Shown here piece after piece: positions 14,348 to 20,631 of a stretch of DNA of 32,517 nucleotides. Position numbers and translations under genes: made by a program. The notes under the pieces were generated by a model. That model was not told the origin of the DNA. It saw only the letters and a program-made list of their open reading frames with translations, and searched no databases. Numbering within the stretch: position 1 is the first letter of the stretch; each line of letters opens with the position of its first letter. The stretch is from Patescibacteria group bacterium (GTDB lineage Bacteria; Patescibacteriota; Patescibacteriia; SG8-24): assembly GCA_028714475.1 (NCBI GenBank), contig JAQTNC010000006.1:47553-80069 (forward strand), read 5' to 3'.

Positions 14348-15799
14348 TCATCCGCTGATGTCAACTGGCACGCCGACCTCGGCCCAATCATAAATCCATT
14401 TGATGTTGGTCAAATTGACGTTGATGCAGCCGTGACTCATGCGCCGCCCGAAATTGTTGTGCCAAGGGGCGTAGTGGATGTAAATATGAGGCATGATCGA
14501 AAGGTTCCAGGGGGTCAAGCCGAGATCGTAATTGTTGGGGTCGTCCGGCCCGTAAGACCAGCGGTAGAGCACATACGGCTTCTTGGCCAGAACCGAATAA
14601 TTTCCAAGCGGGGTCGGGAAACTGCGCGTGCCGGTGGAAACAAGGAACGTCTTGACCTCGCGGCCATATTCGTAAGCGTGCAGGCGCTGTTCGGTGATGT
14701 TCACGGTTATGGATTTTGGTTCAGTCGGCCTGTTGACGATGCCTGTGTCGGCAGGCACGGCCAGGATCAGCTTGTCAGCGGCGGTCAGGTGGCCAGCCGC
14801 GACCAACAGTTCATCGGCATGCTGAACCTCGCCGGCATGGAAACTTGTCCGGAGTTTTCCAGTGCGGTCAAAGACCGACACTCGCGCGGAACCCGACCCG
14901 TTGGACGCGACGAGAATCTCGGCCAGACCGTCGTCATCAAGGTCGACCGAGTCTAAATTCAGGCCTGCGGCCGACCCGTCACCAACCTTGAATTCCCCGA
15001 CCGGGGTGCCGGGATCGGCGGCTTCAAAAATCCGTACGAGCGGATTAACGCTGACCGCAGGGACGGCCAGTATTTCCTCTCTGCCATCGCCATCGACATC
15101 TCCGGCGGCGATATCGACGCCCACGGTTACCTGCTTATCGAAAGCCATGAGATCAGCAATGGGCGCGGAAAACGGTTTTTTCCAAACCATGACCCGCGGC
15201 TCACCGCCTGGTCCAGCGGCGGTGATGATCTCCTCAAGACCATCACCGTCGACGTCACCAGCGGCGACGGACACTCCGCCGCGAAATTCACGGCCGAAGG
15301 GGAAGAAGCCGCCGGCGATCGATTTCATCCTCCCTTGATCATCGAACACCAAAACATGCGCCGCGGCTCCCGGTCCGGTCCCAGTGATGATTTCCGCGCG
15401 GCCGTCGCCGTCAATGTCTCCGGTGGCGACGTTCACCCCCTTCTTCATGCCGGGATCATAGACGGCGAATCTTAAGAGCAAAGACCCGTCGGCGCGGAAA
15501 ATCCCGACCGAAGGCTCCTGATTAAAGCCGGAGCCGACGACGATCTCGGCGACATCGTCGCGATCCAAATCTTGTACAGCCACGGAGCCGACCGATGAAC
15601 TCGCGAGGGTTTTGAAATCGCCGGGTATCCGAGACGGATCTCCGGAAAAAACCGGCTTCCATAAACCAACTTCCGGACGAACGACTTCGGTCTTGGCCGG
15701 TCCAGCGGCAAATGCTGTCGTCATCGGGCAGGCGAACAAGGCCGAGACAATGACGGCGGTCAGAATAATTCCGATGCTTTTGCCTCTGCGGTCGAACAT
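14348..15799 (-). CDS. L,D-transpeptidase (YkuD) with N-terminal FG-GAP/VCBS repeats
   Basis: A 483-aa exported enzyme. Residues 8-32 form a signal peptide or anchor. Residues 60-345 contain about five FG-GAP-type repeats with Asp-rich calcium loops (around 77, 127, 181, 233 and 284, roughly 53 residues apart), expected to fold as a beta propeller. Residues 362-483 form the YkuD domain with IHYAPW (H442) and the active-site SHGC (S455, H456, G457, C458). YkuD enzymes make 3-3 peptidoglycan crosslinks or attach proteins to the wall. The propeller probably positions the enzyme on a wall or surface ligand. The gene has its own promoter that would leave almost no leader. Confidence 0.9.
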   Translation of the reverse strand: MFDRRGKSIGIILTAVIVSALFACPMTTAFAAGPAKTEVVRPEVGLWKPVFSGDPSRIPGDFKTLASSSVGSVAVQDLDRDDVAEIVVGSGFNQEPSVGIFRADGSLLLRFAVYDPGMKKGVNVATGDIDGDGRAEIITGTGPGAAAHVLVFDDQGRMKSIAGGFFPFGREFRGGVSVAAGDVDGDGLEEIITAAGPGGEPRVMVWKKPFSAPIADLMAFDKQVTVGVDIAAGDVDGDGREEILAVPAVSVNPLVRIFEAADPGTPVGEFKVGDGSAAGLNLDSVDLDDDGLAEILVASNGSGSARVSVFDRTGKLRTSFHAGEVQHADELLVAAGHLTAADKLILAVPADTGIVNRPTEPKSITVNITEQRLHAYEYGREVKTFLVSTGTRSFPTPLGNYSVLAKKPYVLYRWSYGPDDPNNYDLGLTPWNLSIMPHIYIHYAPWHNNFGRRMSHGCINVNLTNIKWIYDWAEVGVPVDISG

Positions 15800-15809
15800 A
15801 AGTATATAA

Positions 15810-15838
15810 ATTATATCAAAAAATATTCATTTTTACAA
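15810..15838 (-). promoter_or_regulatory. Promoter of the L,D-transpeptidase gene
   Basis: Perfect TATAAT (15810-15815) with TTGTAA (15833-15838) 17 bp upstream on the minus strand. The -10 box ends 10 nt before the ATG, so the transcript is probably leaderless or nearly so. Confidence 0.65.
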
Positions 15839-16047
15839 AAAAATTCAAGCCCCTCCGGGGCCGGGTACCCATGGTCTCTGGGATGGCCAATGGGAATTCC
15901 GCGCCCCGACGTCGAATACGTCGGGGCTTGTCCGGGGTCGTCGCGCGTCCTGCGCCGGCTCGGACGCGCTCGCGCTCGGACTTCGCCGCTGGTCGATGCG
16001 GCTCGTCCTCGCTTACGACCCGTTCGATTCCCATTGGCCCTGCCAAA

Positions 16048-16084
16048 TAAAATGTCCGACCCCATTAAGGGGTCGGACATTTTA
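16048..16084. terminator. Terminator-like hairpin, repeat copy 1
   Basis: A perfect 16-bp stem (16048-16063 and 16069-16084) with a 5-nt loop and A/T ends on both sides. It duplicates the tRNA-His terminator as part of the 206-bp repeat. Confidence 0.7.
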
Positions 16085-16253
16085 TGGGGTGGCCAATGGG
16101 AATTCCGCGCCCCGACGTCGAATACGTCGGGGCTTGTCCGGGGTCGTCGCGCGTCCTGCGCCGGCTCGGACGCGCTCGCGCTCGGACTTCGCCGCTGGTC
16201 GATGCGGCTCGTCCTCGCTTACGACCCGTTCGATTCCCATTGGCCCTGCCAAA

Positions 16254-16290
16254 TAAAATGTCCGACCCCATTAAGGGGTCGGACATTTTA
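16254..16290. terminator. tRNA-His terminator (repeat copy 2)
   Basis: The same 16-bp stem-loop, directly following the encoded CCA of tRNA-His on the minus strand. It is the natural terminator of the tRNA transcript and the template for the copy 206 bp away. Confidence 0.8.
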
Positions 16291-16366
16291 TGGGGTGGCC
16301 AATGGGAATCGAACCCATATCAGCGGGACCACAACCCGCTGTGCTAACCGTTGCACCATGGCCACC
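16291..16366 (-). tRNA. tRNA-His (GTG)
   Basis: A full cloverleaf on the minus strand. The 7-bp acceptor stem (16295-16301 with 16359-16365) closes perfectly, the anticodon loop TTGTGGT gives anticodon GTG, and the T arm has GGTTCGATTCC. The CCA end is encoded (16291-16293). The extra G-1 characteristic of tRNA-His is at 16366, opposite C73 at 16294. Confidence 0.95.
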
Positions 16367-16401
16367 ATGCTTGGGCATTTTGGCACACTTTCAAAAATTC
16401 A

Positions 16402-16878
16402 TCAAGATGCGGCAGAGGCATGCTTTTTGGCCAACGCGATCTCAATCTTTTTGGAACTTACCATAGCCTCCCTGATTGTTTCCCTAATTAATGCCATGGC
16501 CATCTCTCTGTCTTCCGGCGCACTCTTTGCTACCTTTTTTGCCAATCGGTACATTTCTTTTGGGCCCAAGACCAACCATTTCTTGTTGAGCAACAAAAAT
16601 ATCAGCAACGTTGTGACGGCAAGCCTTTTGTTTCCGTTCTGGAAAGGGTGGTTCTTAATCAAAAGATAGAACAGAACCGCGGCCTTACCGACTAAATTCG
16701 GATATAGTTGCTTCCCGCCAAATGTCTGAAATGGCTCCTTTAAGCTGCTTTCCAAAACATTCGGAAACCTAGTGGAAAAATCCGGTATCGGTTCGTTCCA
16801 TTCCATTGTTTTTCTAGCCAGTTCAAAAGCAGCAAACTCAACCATTTCCGGCGTCATCTGAATTTGTCTGAATCGCAT
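16402..16878 (-). CDS. Fic/Doc-family toxin
   Basis: A 158-aa Fic-fold protein of the death-on-curing type. The core motif HPFQNGNKR is at 77-85; catalytic H77 and the anion-hole GNKR are intact. Fic proteins transfer AMP to targets, while Doc kinases phosphorylate EF-Tu. The K-containing motif resembles Doc. The N residue at 81 replaces the usual acidic residue of the motif. The frame extends 17 codons upstream, but the ATG at 16876-16878 has an AAGGA ribosome binding site and begins 1 nt after the stop of the HTH gene. The two are thus a coupled operon, consistent with a toxin-antitoxin module. Confidence 0.82.
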   Translation of the reverse strand: MRFRQIQMTPEMVEFAAFELARKTMEWNEPIPDFSTRFPNVLESSLKEPFQTFGGKQLYPNLVGKAAVLFYLLIKNHPFQNGNKRLAVTTLLIFLLLNKKWLVLGPKEMYRLAKKVAKSAPEDREMAMALIRETIREAMVSSKKIEIALAKKHASAAS

Positions 16879-16879
16879 A

Positions 16880-17161
16880 CTATTCCTTACCCAACATCTT
16901 AAGTGTCTCGCCGTAATCACTAATGACACGGCTTACACCCTTTGAAATTTCGCTTTTCAACTTATCCGTTAGCGTGTTCGTCACGATGTCAACAATGACT
17001 TTGGCTGGAATCATATATTGATGCCCCACTTTCTCGGCTGACAGGCGGCCTGACTTAATTTGCTTAATTACAGCCACCCGTGTGACGCCTAACATTTTTG
17101 CGGCCTCACTAACAGAAAAATAGTTCTTGTTTAGCTTAATTTCAGTATTTTTGTAAACCAT
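16880..17161 (-). CDS. HTH (excisionase/MerR-like) antitoxin-type protein
   Basis: A 93-aa protein whose residues 14-52 match the excisionase-type helix-turn-helix (YFSVSEAAKMLGVTRVAV and the winged IKSGRLSAEKVGHQY stretch). The C-terminal 40 residues are charged and helical, suited to binding a toxin. It directly precedes the Fic/Doc gene with a 1-nt gap, so it is most likely the DNA-binding antitoxin and autoregulator. It lacks the (S/T)xxxE(G/N) inhibitory motif of Fic antitoxins, as expected for a Phd-like binding mode. Confidence 0.78.
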   Translation of the reverse strand: MVYKNTEIKLNKNYFSVSEAAKMLGVTRVAVIKQIKSGRLSAEKVGHQYMIPAKVIVDIVTNTLTDKLKSEISKGVSRVISDYGETLKMLGKE

Positions 17162-17169
17162 ATGTTTTT

Positions 17170-17198
17170 AGGTTATCAAATATAAATATTAGTGTCAA
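17170..17198 (-). promoter_or_regulatory. Possible promoter of the HTH/Fic operon
   Basis: TTGACA on the minus strand (17193-17198) is followed after 17 bp by the weaker TAACCT (17170-17175). The stretch between is almost pure A/T. Initiation near 17163 would give almost no leader before the ATG at 17161. Confidence 0.4.
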
Positions 17199-17283
17199 TG
17201 TTTATAAAAATGGGTGTCCGGCATCAAAATTACGAACCTAAACGGCCACGCCACGAGAACGCCAGTGTTTGTCTAGTAAAGGC

Positions 17284-17318
17284 CCCGTAAAATGACCTGC
17301 TTCGCAGGTCATCACGGG
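17284..17318. terminator. Extended hairpin beyond tRNA-Arg
   Basis: A 9-bp perfect hairpin (17292-17300 and 17304-17312) closed by an outer CCCGT/ACGGG pair. It lies between the HTH/Fic promoter and the tRNA-Arg terminator. It could be a second terminator or an uncharacterised structured RNA. Confidence 0.45.
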
Positions 17319-17320
17319 AC

Positions 17321-17355
17321 ACGTAAAAACGCCAGACAGGCTGGCGTTTTTACGT
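17321..17355. terminator. tRNA-Arg terminator
   Basis: A perfect 15-bp stem (17321-17335 and 17341-17355) with a 5-nt loop and A5/T5 tracts inside the stem. It immediately follows tRNA-Arg on the minus strand and overlaps the last base of its CCA. Confidence 0.85.
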
Positions 17356-17429
17356 GGTACCCCCGGATGGAATCGAACCATCGTAGCTAGCTTAGAAGGC
17401 TAGCGCTCTATCCGTTGAGCTACGGGGGC
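17355..17429 (-). tRNA. tRNA-Arg (TCT)
   Basis: A cloverleaf on the minus strand with D arm, a 5-bp anticodon stem, loop CTTCTAA (anticodon TCT) and a T arm with GGTTCGATTCC. CCA is encoded at 17355-17357. The first acceptor pair is G1:U72 rather than G:C. No variable long arm is present. Confidence 0.93.
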
Positions 17430-17437
17430 ATGTGTTA

Positions 17438-17540
17438 GTTGACAGTTGTCAGTTGACCGTTGACGGTTGCGATGCCTGTTGGACATCATCCTGCTCCAAT
17501 TTGTCCGCAACTGTCAACTGTCCACTGTCAACTTTTTTTT
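17438..17540. repeat. Long imperfect inverted repeat with T8 tail
   Basis: The left arm (17438-17471) is built of tandem GTTGAC/CAGTTG-type words. The right arm (17506-17532) is its imperfect reverse complement and is followed by T8 (17533-17540). The right arm overlaps the last codons of the recombinase gene. It can act as a terminator, but the internal repetitiveness suggests a dispersed repeat family. Confidence 0.6.
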
Positions 17541-18460
17541 CCATGATACTTCTCATACACCTCCTTCAACCGCTCATCCGTGATGTGCGTGTAGATCTGC
17601 GTCGTGGTGATGGATGAATGGCCAAGCATCGTCTGAACGCTCCTGATGTCCGCGCCATTCCGAAGCAAGTCGGTCGCGAAGGTGTGACGCATGGTGTGCG
17701 GCGTGATGCGTTTCGTGATGCCGGCCGCCTTGGCGTAATGCTCGACCAGGCGCTGAATGCTGCGCGGCGTGAGCCCGCCGTCATCGCGTCCCTTTTTGGC
17801 GCGATCGTGGCTCACGAACATGTGTGGATCAACATCGCCACGTTTGTCCAGATATTCCTTCAGCCACTTCTTCGCGTTTTCAGAAAGGAAAACCACACGC
17901 GGCTTGTCGCCCTTGCCTCGCACCGTGAATTCCGCCTGCTTCAGGTTGATGGAATCGCGCTTGAGTCCCGCGAGCTCCGACACGCGCAAGCCGGTCGAGA
18001 ACAGCAGTTCCAGAATCGCCTTATCGCGCAAGCGCACGAGCGATGCCGTCGCCGTCTCGCCGGTCGGCGTCTTGAGCGGCGCCGCCAGAAGCCGCGCCAA
18101 CTCCTCCTCGCTCAAAAACTCCACCGTGCGCTCCGGCATCCGCGCCAACTCAATCTTCTCCGGCGCCAACGTCTTGATGTCGCGCTTAGCCAGGTATTTC
18201 AAGAACGACCGCAACGCGATGAGATGATAATTCTGCGTGTTCTTCTTCATCCCCTCCCCGCGCTCGTCCTTCCAGCGATTCAGCCAAACGCGGTACTGCC
18301 GCACCATGTCGAGCGTCACCGCCCCCGGCGCCGCCCATTTCGCCCATTCGAAAAACCGCTTGAGGTAGAAATCATAATTCCGCACCGTCCGCTCCGAACG
18401 GTTGCGCTCCACCTCAAGGTAAGTGAGGAAATCGCTGATGAGTTGTTTGGCGTCGGCCAT
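17528..18460 (-). CDS. Tyrosine recombinase, XerC/XerD type
   Basis: A 310-aa site-specific recombinase. Residues 1-100 form the SAM-like DNA-binding domain and residues 115-300 the catalytic domain. R159 (STGLRVSEL), K183, H255 and R258 (HTMRHTFAT), H281 (LGHSS) and the nucleophile Y290 are all present. Length and motifs fit chromosomal XerC/D-type enzymes that resolve chromosome dimers, more than phage integrases. It is the only recombinase here. It lies on the 5' side of tRNA-Arg, not at its 3' end, so an island integrase is less likely. The -10 box ends 7 nt before the ATG, predicting a leaderless mRNA. Confidence 0.9.
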   Translation of the reverse strand: MADAKQLISDFLTYLEVERNRSERTVRNYDFYLKRFFEWAKWAAPGAVTLDMVRQYRVWLNRWKDERGEGMKKNTQNYHLIALRSFLKYLAKRDIKTLAPEKIELARMPERTVEFLSEEELARLLAAPLKTPTGETATASLVRLRDKAILELLFSTGLRVSELAGLKRDSINLKQAEFTVRGKGDKPRVVFLSENAKKWLKEYLDKRGDVDPHMFVSHDRAKKGRDDGGLTPRSIQRLVEHYAKAAGITKRITPHTMRHTFATDLLRNGADIRSVQTMLGHSSITTTQIYTHITDERLKEVYEKYHGKKS

Positions 18461-18467
18461 AGATATT

Positions 18468-18473
18468 ATTATA
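18468..18473 (-). promoter_or_regulatory. -10 element of the recombinase gene
   Basis: A perfect TATAAT on the minus strand, 7 nt from the ATG at 18460, so transcription would begin at or just before the start codon. No good -35 at the standard spacing. Confidence 0.5.
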
Positions 18474-18543
18474 CGACACTTAAAGCAAAAGGCAATCCTG
18501 CGCAGACACTATTTCCGTTTTCGATCCCTTTTCGATGCGACTG

Positions 18544-18572
18544 TTGACAAATCACCCCAATTGTGGTTAAAG
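18544..18572 (+). promoter_or_regulatory. Promoter of the first NYN gene
   Basis: A perfect TTGACA (18544-18549), 17-bp spacer, and TTAAAG (18567-18572) with a TG extension. It is divergent from the recombinase promoter. The leader of about 38 nt contains an AGAGAGGA ribosome binding site. Confidence 0.55.
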
Positions 18573-18616
18573 TGCGATTACGACTCTGACCCTTCAACCC
18601 AGAGAGGATAAGATCG

Positions 18617-19318
18617 ATGGCCCGCCACGGTCACCATAATAACAGGAGACAAAGAGGTGGGGTAAGAAGACATCAACTGCTGTCGTCCGCGGTAGAAGGA
18701 CGATCAATGAACCGCTGGCGGGACCAAGCCGCCGGGTTCCTAAGCACCAACCACCGACGGCGCGAAAAACACCGTGCCGACAAAAATGGCGGCAGGCCTA
18801 AGGTGGCCATCGGCAGTCCAGTCGTGCCGTTCAACGCCAATCACCGCGTTCTCATGGTGATTGACATGGCGAACGTCCAAGCCTGTGCTACGGAAAACGA
18901 CGTGGCGGTGGATTACGAGACCATGCTCTACGCGCTCGTAGCCCAACGTCAACTCTCGCGCTCCGTGGCCTACTGCGTCAGGCCGCGCGGAAAAAATCGC
19001 GGAGCCGATGCCCTCGAGGAGCGCCTTAGGGAATGCGGCTGCGAGATCGAGACAAAAATCATCCGCGAAGGCAAGGCCAACTGGGATGGCGGGATGATTG
19101 TCGACGTCATGGACGCCATCCATGCCTGCCCCAGGGAATTCGACGTCTTGATCCTCGTGAGCGGCGACAATGACTTCACGGACCTGGTTCACCGCTGCCA
19201 CCTAGATAACCTTCGGGTGGAGGTGGCGGGCTTCAGCGGTCACACGGCGTCGCCACTCCGAGAGGCGGCCGACCAATTCACTGACATCCGCCGTTTCACC
19301 TCCGCCTTGGAGGAATGA
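18617..19318 (+). CDS. NYN-domain (LabA/DUF88-like) nuclease family protein
   Basis: A 233-aa protein. The first 70 residues are very basic and look disordered, a probable RNA-binding extension. The NYN domain (PIN-like nuclease fold) spans 75-225: VIDMANV gives D83 and N86, ANWDGGM gives D157, and VSGDNDF gives D184 and D186, the metal-binding acidic set. LabA-like proteins are thought to act in RNA processing. A second, shorter NYN gene lies on the other side of rpsO. Start is ATG 18617 behind AGAGAGGA. Confidence 0.85.
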   Translation: MARHGHHNNRRQRGGVRRHQLLSSAVEGRSMNRWRDQAAGFLSTNHRRREKHRADKNGGRPKVAIGSPVVPFNANHRVLMVIDMANVQACATENDVAVDYETMLYALVAQRQLSRSVAYCVRPRGKNRGADALEERLRECGCEIETKIIREGKANWDGGMIVDVMDAIHACPREFDVLILVSGDNDFTDLVHRCHLDNLRVEVAGFSGHTASPLREAADQFTDIRRFTSALEE

Positions 19319-19400
19319 ACCAATTACGCGACCCGCCGGAACTCGGTTGGGTCGCTTGTATATTTGAATGATTGCGCAAATACCCCACCTCGGTCCGGCC

Positions 19401-19429
19401 TTGCCAATTTTCACGCCATCTGATAGATT
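19401..19429 (+). promoter_or_regulatory. Promoter of rpsO
   Basis: TTGCCA (19401-19406), 17-bp spacer, TAGATT (19424-19429) with TGA extension. The predicted start near 19436 gives a leader of about 97 nt that is very GC-rich and able to fold. Confidence 0.5.
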
Positions 19430-19435
19430 TCTTCT

Positions 19436-19532
19436 GCTAATCCAGCGGCGCCTTGGCGCGCGGCAATTCCGCCCGCGCTCGGACGACCGCGATAATTTGG
19501 CGCCCCGCCGCGCGCGGACGGCCCAGACGACT
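19436..19532 (+). promoter_or_regulatory. Structured leader of rpsO, candidate S15 autoregulatory site
   Basis: The leader contains several complementary GC-rich blocks (two GGCGCC words, and GCGCGCGG facing CCGCCCGCGC) and no evident ribosome binding site. In several bacteria S15 represses its own translation by binding a leader pseudoknot or three-way junction. The sequence shows folding capacity, not the binding site itself. Confidence 0.35.
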
Positions 19533-19793
19533 ATGCTCGACAAGGCACAGAAGGAAAAAATCATCGCTAAGTTCAAGACCCACGAGTCCGACACCGGCTC
19601 ACCGCAGGTTCAGATCGCCATCCTGACCGCGGAAATCAAGGATCTGACCCAGCACCTGCTCGGCCACAAGAAGGACTTCTCCTCCCGCAAGGGGCTCCTG
19701 CGCAAGGTCGGCGAACGCCGCCGCCTGCTCAAGTATCTGGAACGCGAGGACGCCAAGGGTTATGCCGACCTGATGGACAAGCTCAAGATGTGA
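19533..19793 (+). CDS. rpsO: 30S ribosomal protein S15
   Basis: An 86-aa protein with the full S15 fold. It starts MLDKAQKEKII and contains the THESDTGSPQVQIA block, where the HxxDTGSxxxQ residues contact 16S rRNA helix 22, and the GLLRKVGERRRLLKYL block. An in-frame extension to 19368 exists, but it does not resemble S15 and covers the leader. No Shine-Dalgarno is visible. In many bacteria pnp follows directly; here pnp is about 3.1 kb downstream, behind a NYN gene and three minus-strand genes. Confidence 0.97.
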   Translation: MLDKAQKEKIIAKFKTHESDTGSPQVQIAILTAEIKDLTQHLLGHKKDFSSRKGLLRKVGERRRLLKYLEREDAKGYADLMDKLKM

Positions 19794-19798
19794 TTCAG

Positions 19799-19823
19799 TG
19801 CCGGGCATAACCGCCCGGCATTT
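19799..19823 (+). terminator. rpsO terminator
   Basis: An 8-bp GC-rich stem (19799-19806 and 19813-19820) with a 6-nt loop and a short T tail, 5 nt after the rpsO stop codon. Confidence 0.75.
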
Positions 19824-19860
19824 GGTATAATATAAGTAGGCTCATCGTCCTGCTGAAAGC

Positions 19861-19925
19861 GGCCCTCCACAAGGTCGGGCCAGAACCTAGTTCTTCCCCG
19901 AGCGGAGCGCAGCGGAGTCGAGGGG
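19861..19925 (+). repeat. REP-like modular repeat, copy A
   Basis: Two modules. The first (about 19861-19889) and the second (19890-19925, partly palindromic with the GAGCGGAGC...AGCGGAGTC core) both recur near 30610-30675 in reverse orientation and swapped order. The second module differs by only one base in 36 between the two sites. Confidence 0.7.
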
Positions 19926-19974
19926 TATCCTAAAAAATGAAATAATTTTATTTAACTTGGCGTATTTTACGCAT

Positions 19975-20583
19975 ATGCTCAAACACAAGAGTCAGCGCGT
20001 CGGGGTTTTCATCGACGTGCAGAACATGTACTACTCGGCGCGGAACATCTATGACCGCCGGGTGGATTTCGGCGCCGTGCTCGAGGCGGCCGTCGCCGAA
20101 CGCCAGCTCATCCGCGCCCTCGCCTATGTCGTCCGGGCCACGGGCGAGGAACACGCGTTCTTCGAAGCCCTCTACCACCGCGGTTTGGAAATCAAGGAAC
20201 GCGAACTGCAGGTCTTCGACTCCGGCCACAAGAAGGCCGACTGGGACGTCGGCATCGCCGTTGACGCCATCCGCATCGGGGAAATCCTCGACGTGGTCGT
20301 GCTCGTCTCCGGCGACGGCGACTTTGTCGAGCTCGTCGAATACCTCAAGCATCATGGCCGCAAGGTTGAGGTGCTCGCCTTCCGCCAGTCCTGCTCGTCA
20401 AAGCTCATTGCCGCGGCGGACGAGTTCACCGACCTGTCCGAGGATCCGGATCGCTACACCATCGCCGCCCGCCCGCGTGCGGCGCGCGGCGCCCAGCCCG
20501 AACCCGAAACGCCCGCTGAAGATGAGTCTCTGACTCCCCAGCGCGGACACTGGCTCAAGCCAGTGGGAAATATCGAGGAATAA
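19975..20583 (+). CDS. NYN-domain (LabA/DUF88-like) protein
   Basis: A 202-aa NYN/PIN-fold protein. VFIDVQNM gives D14 and N17, ADWDVG gives D89 and D91, and VSGDGDF gives D114 and D116. Residues 160-202 form a low-complexity Pro/Glu/Arg tail. The frame opens at a TTG (19957), but the ATG at 19975 fits the family. The -10-like TATTTT at 19963-19968 sits 6 nt before this ATG, so the mRNA may be leaderless. It is more typical of the family than the first NYN protein, which has a long basic N-terminus. Confidence 0.88.
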   Translation: MLKHKSQRVGVFIDVQNMYYSARNIYDRRVDFGAVLEAAVAERQLIRALAYVVRATGEEHAFFEALYHRGLEIKERELQVFDSGHKKADWDVGIAVDAIRIGEILDVVVLVSGDGDFVELVEYLKHHGRKVEVLAFRQSCSSKLIAAADEFTDLSEDPDRYTIAARPRAARGAQPEPETPAEDESLTPQRGHWLKPVGNIEE

Positions 20584-20631
20584 GAACATCGCAAACACCG
20601 GCCGCGAGGCCGGTGTTTTGGTTGCTGTTAA

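Larger units (their letters stand above)
15884..16295. repeat. Two identical tandem 206-bp units abutting tRNA-His
   Basis: Units 15884-16089 and 16090-16295 look identical base for base. Each opens with 14 bases of the tRNA-His 3' end (same orientation as the gene) and carries an 18-base inverted copy of the same region (16022-16039 and 16228-16245). The real tRNA 3' end begins at 16296, exactly one further period on. Each unit has strong internal inverted repeats: a 10-bp GC-rich hairpin, an 8-bp hairpin, a 13-bp outer stem and a 16-bp terminator-type hairpin. No credible protein is encoded: the open frames here are Arg-rich and appear in several frames. A tRNA-derived duplication or a small tRNA-targeting element are both possible. 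Confidence 0.85.

Noticed and set aside
15890-16669. Long open frames (up to 259 aa) through the 206-bp repeats and tRNA-His
   Set aside because: The same Arg-rich peptide appears twice because of the repeat, the frame crosses tRNA-His and runs antisense to the Fic gene. No credible protein.
17355-18460. Recombinase next to tRNA-Arg as a genomic-island integrase
   Set aside because: The recombinase is on the 5' side of the tRNA, no duplicated tRNA 3' end is visible around it, and the protein resembles chromosomal XerC/D. The tRNA-His repeats are more suspicious but carry no recombinase.
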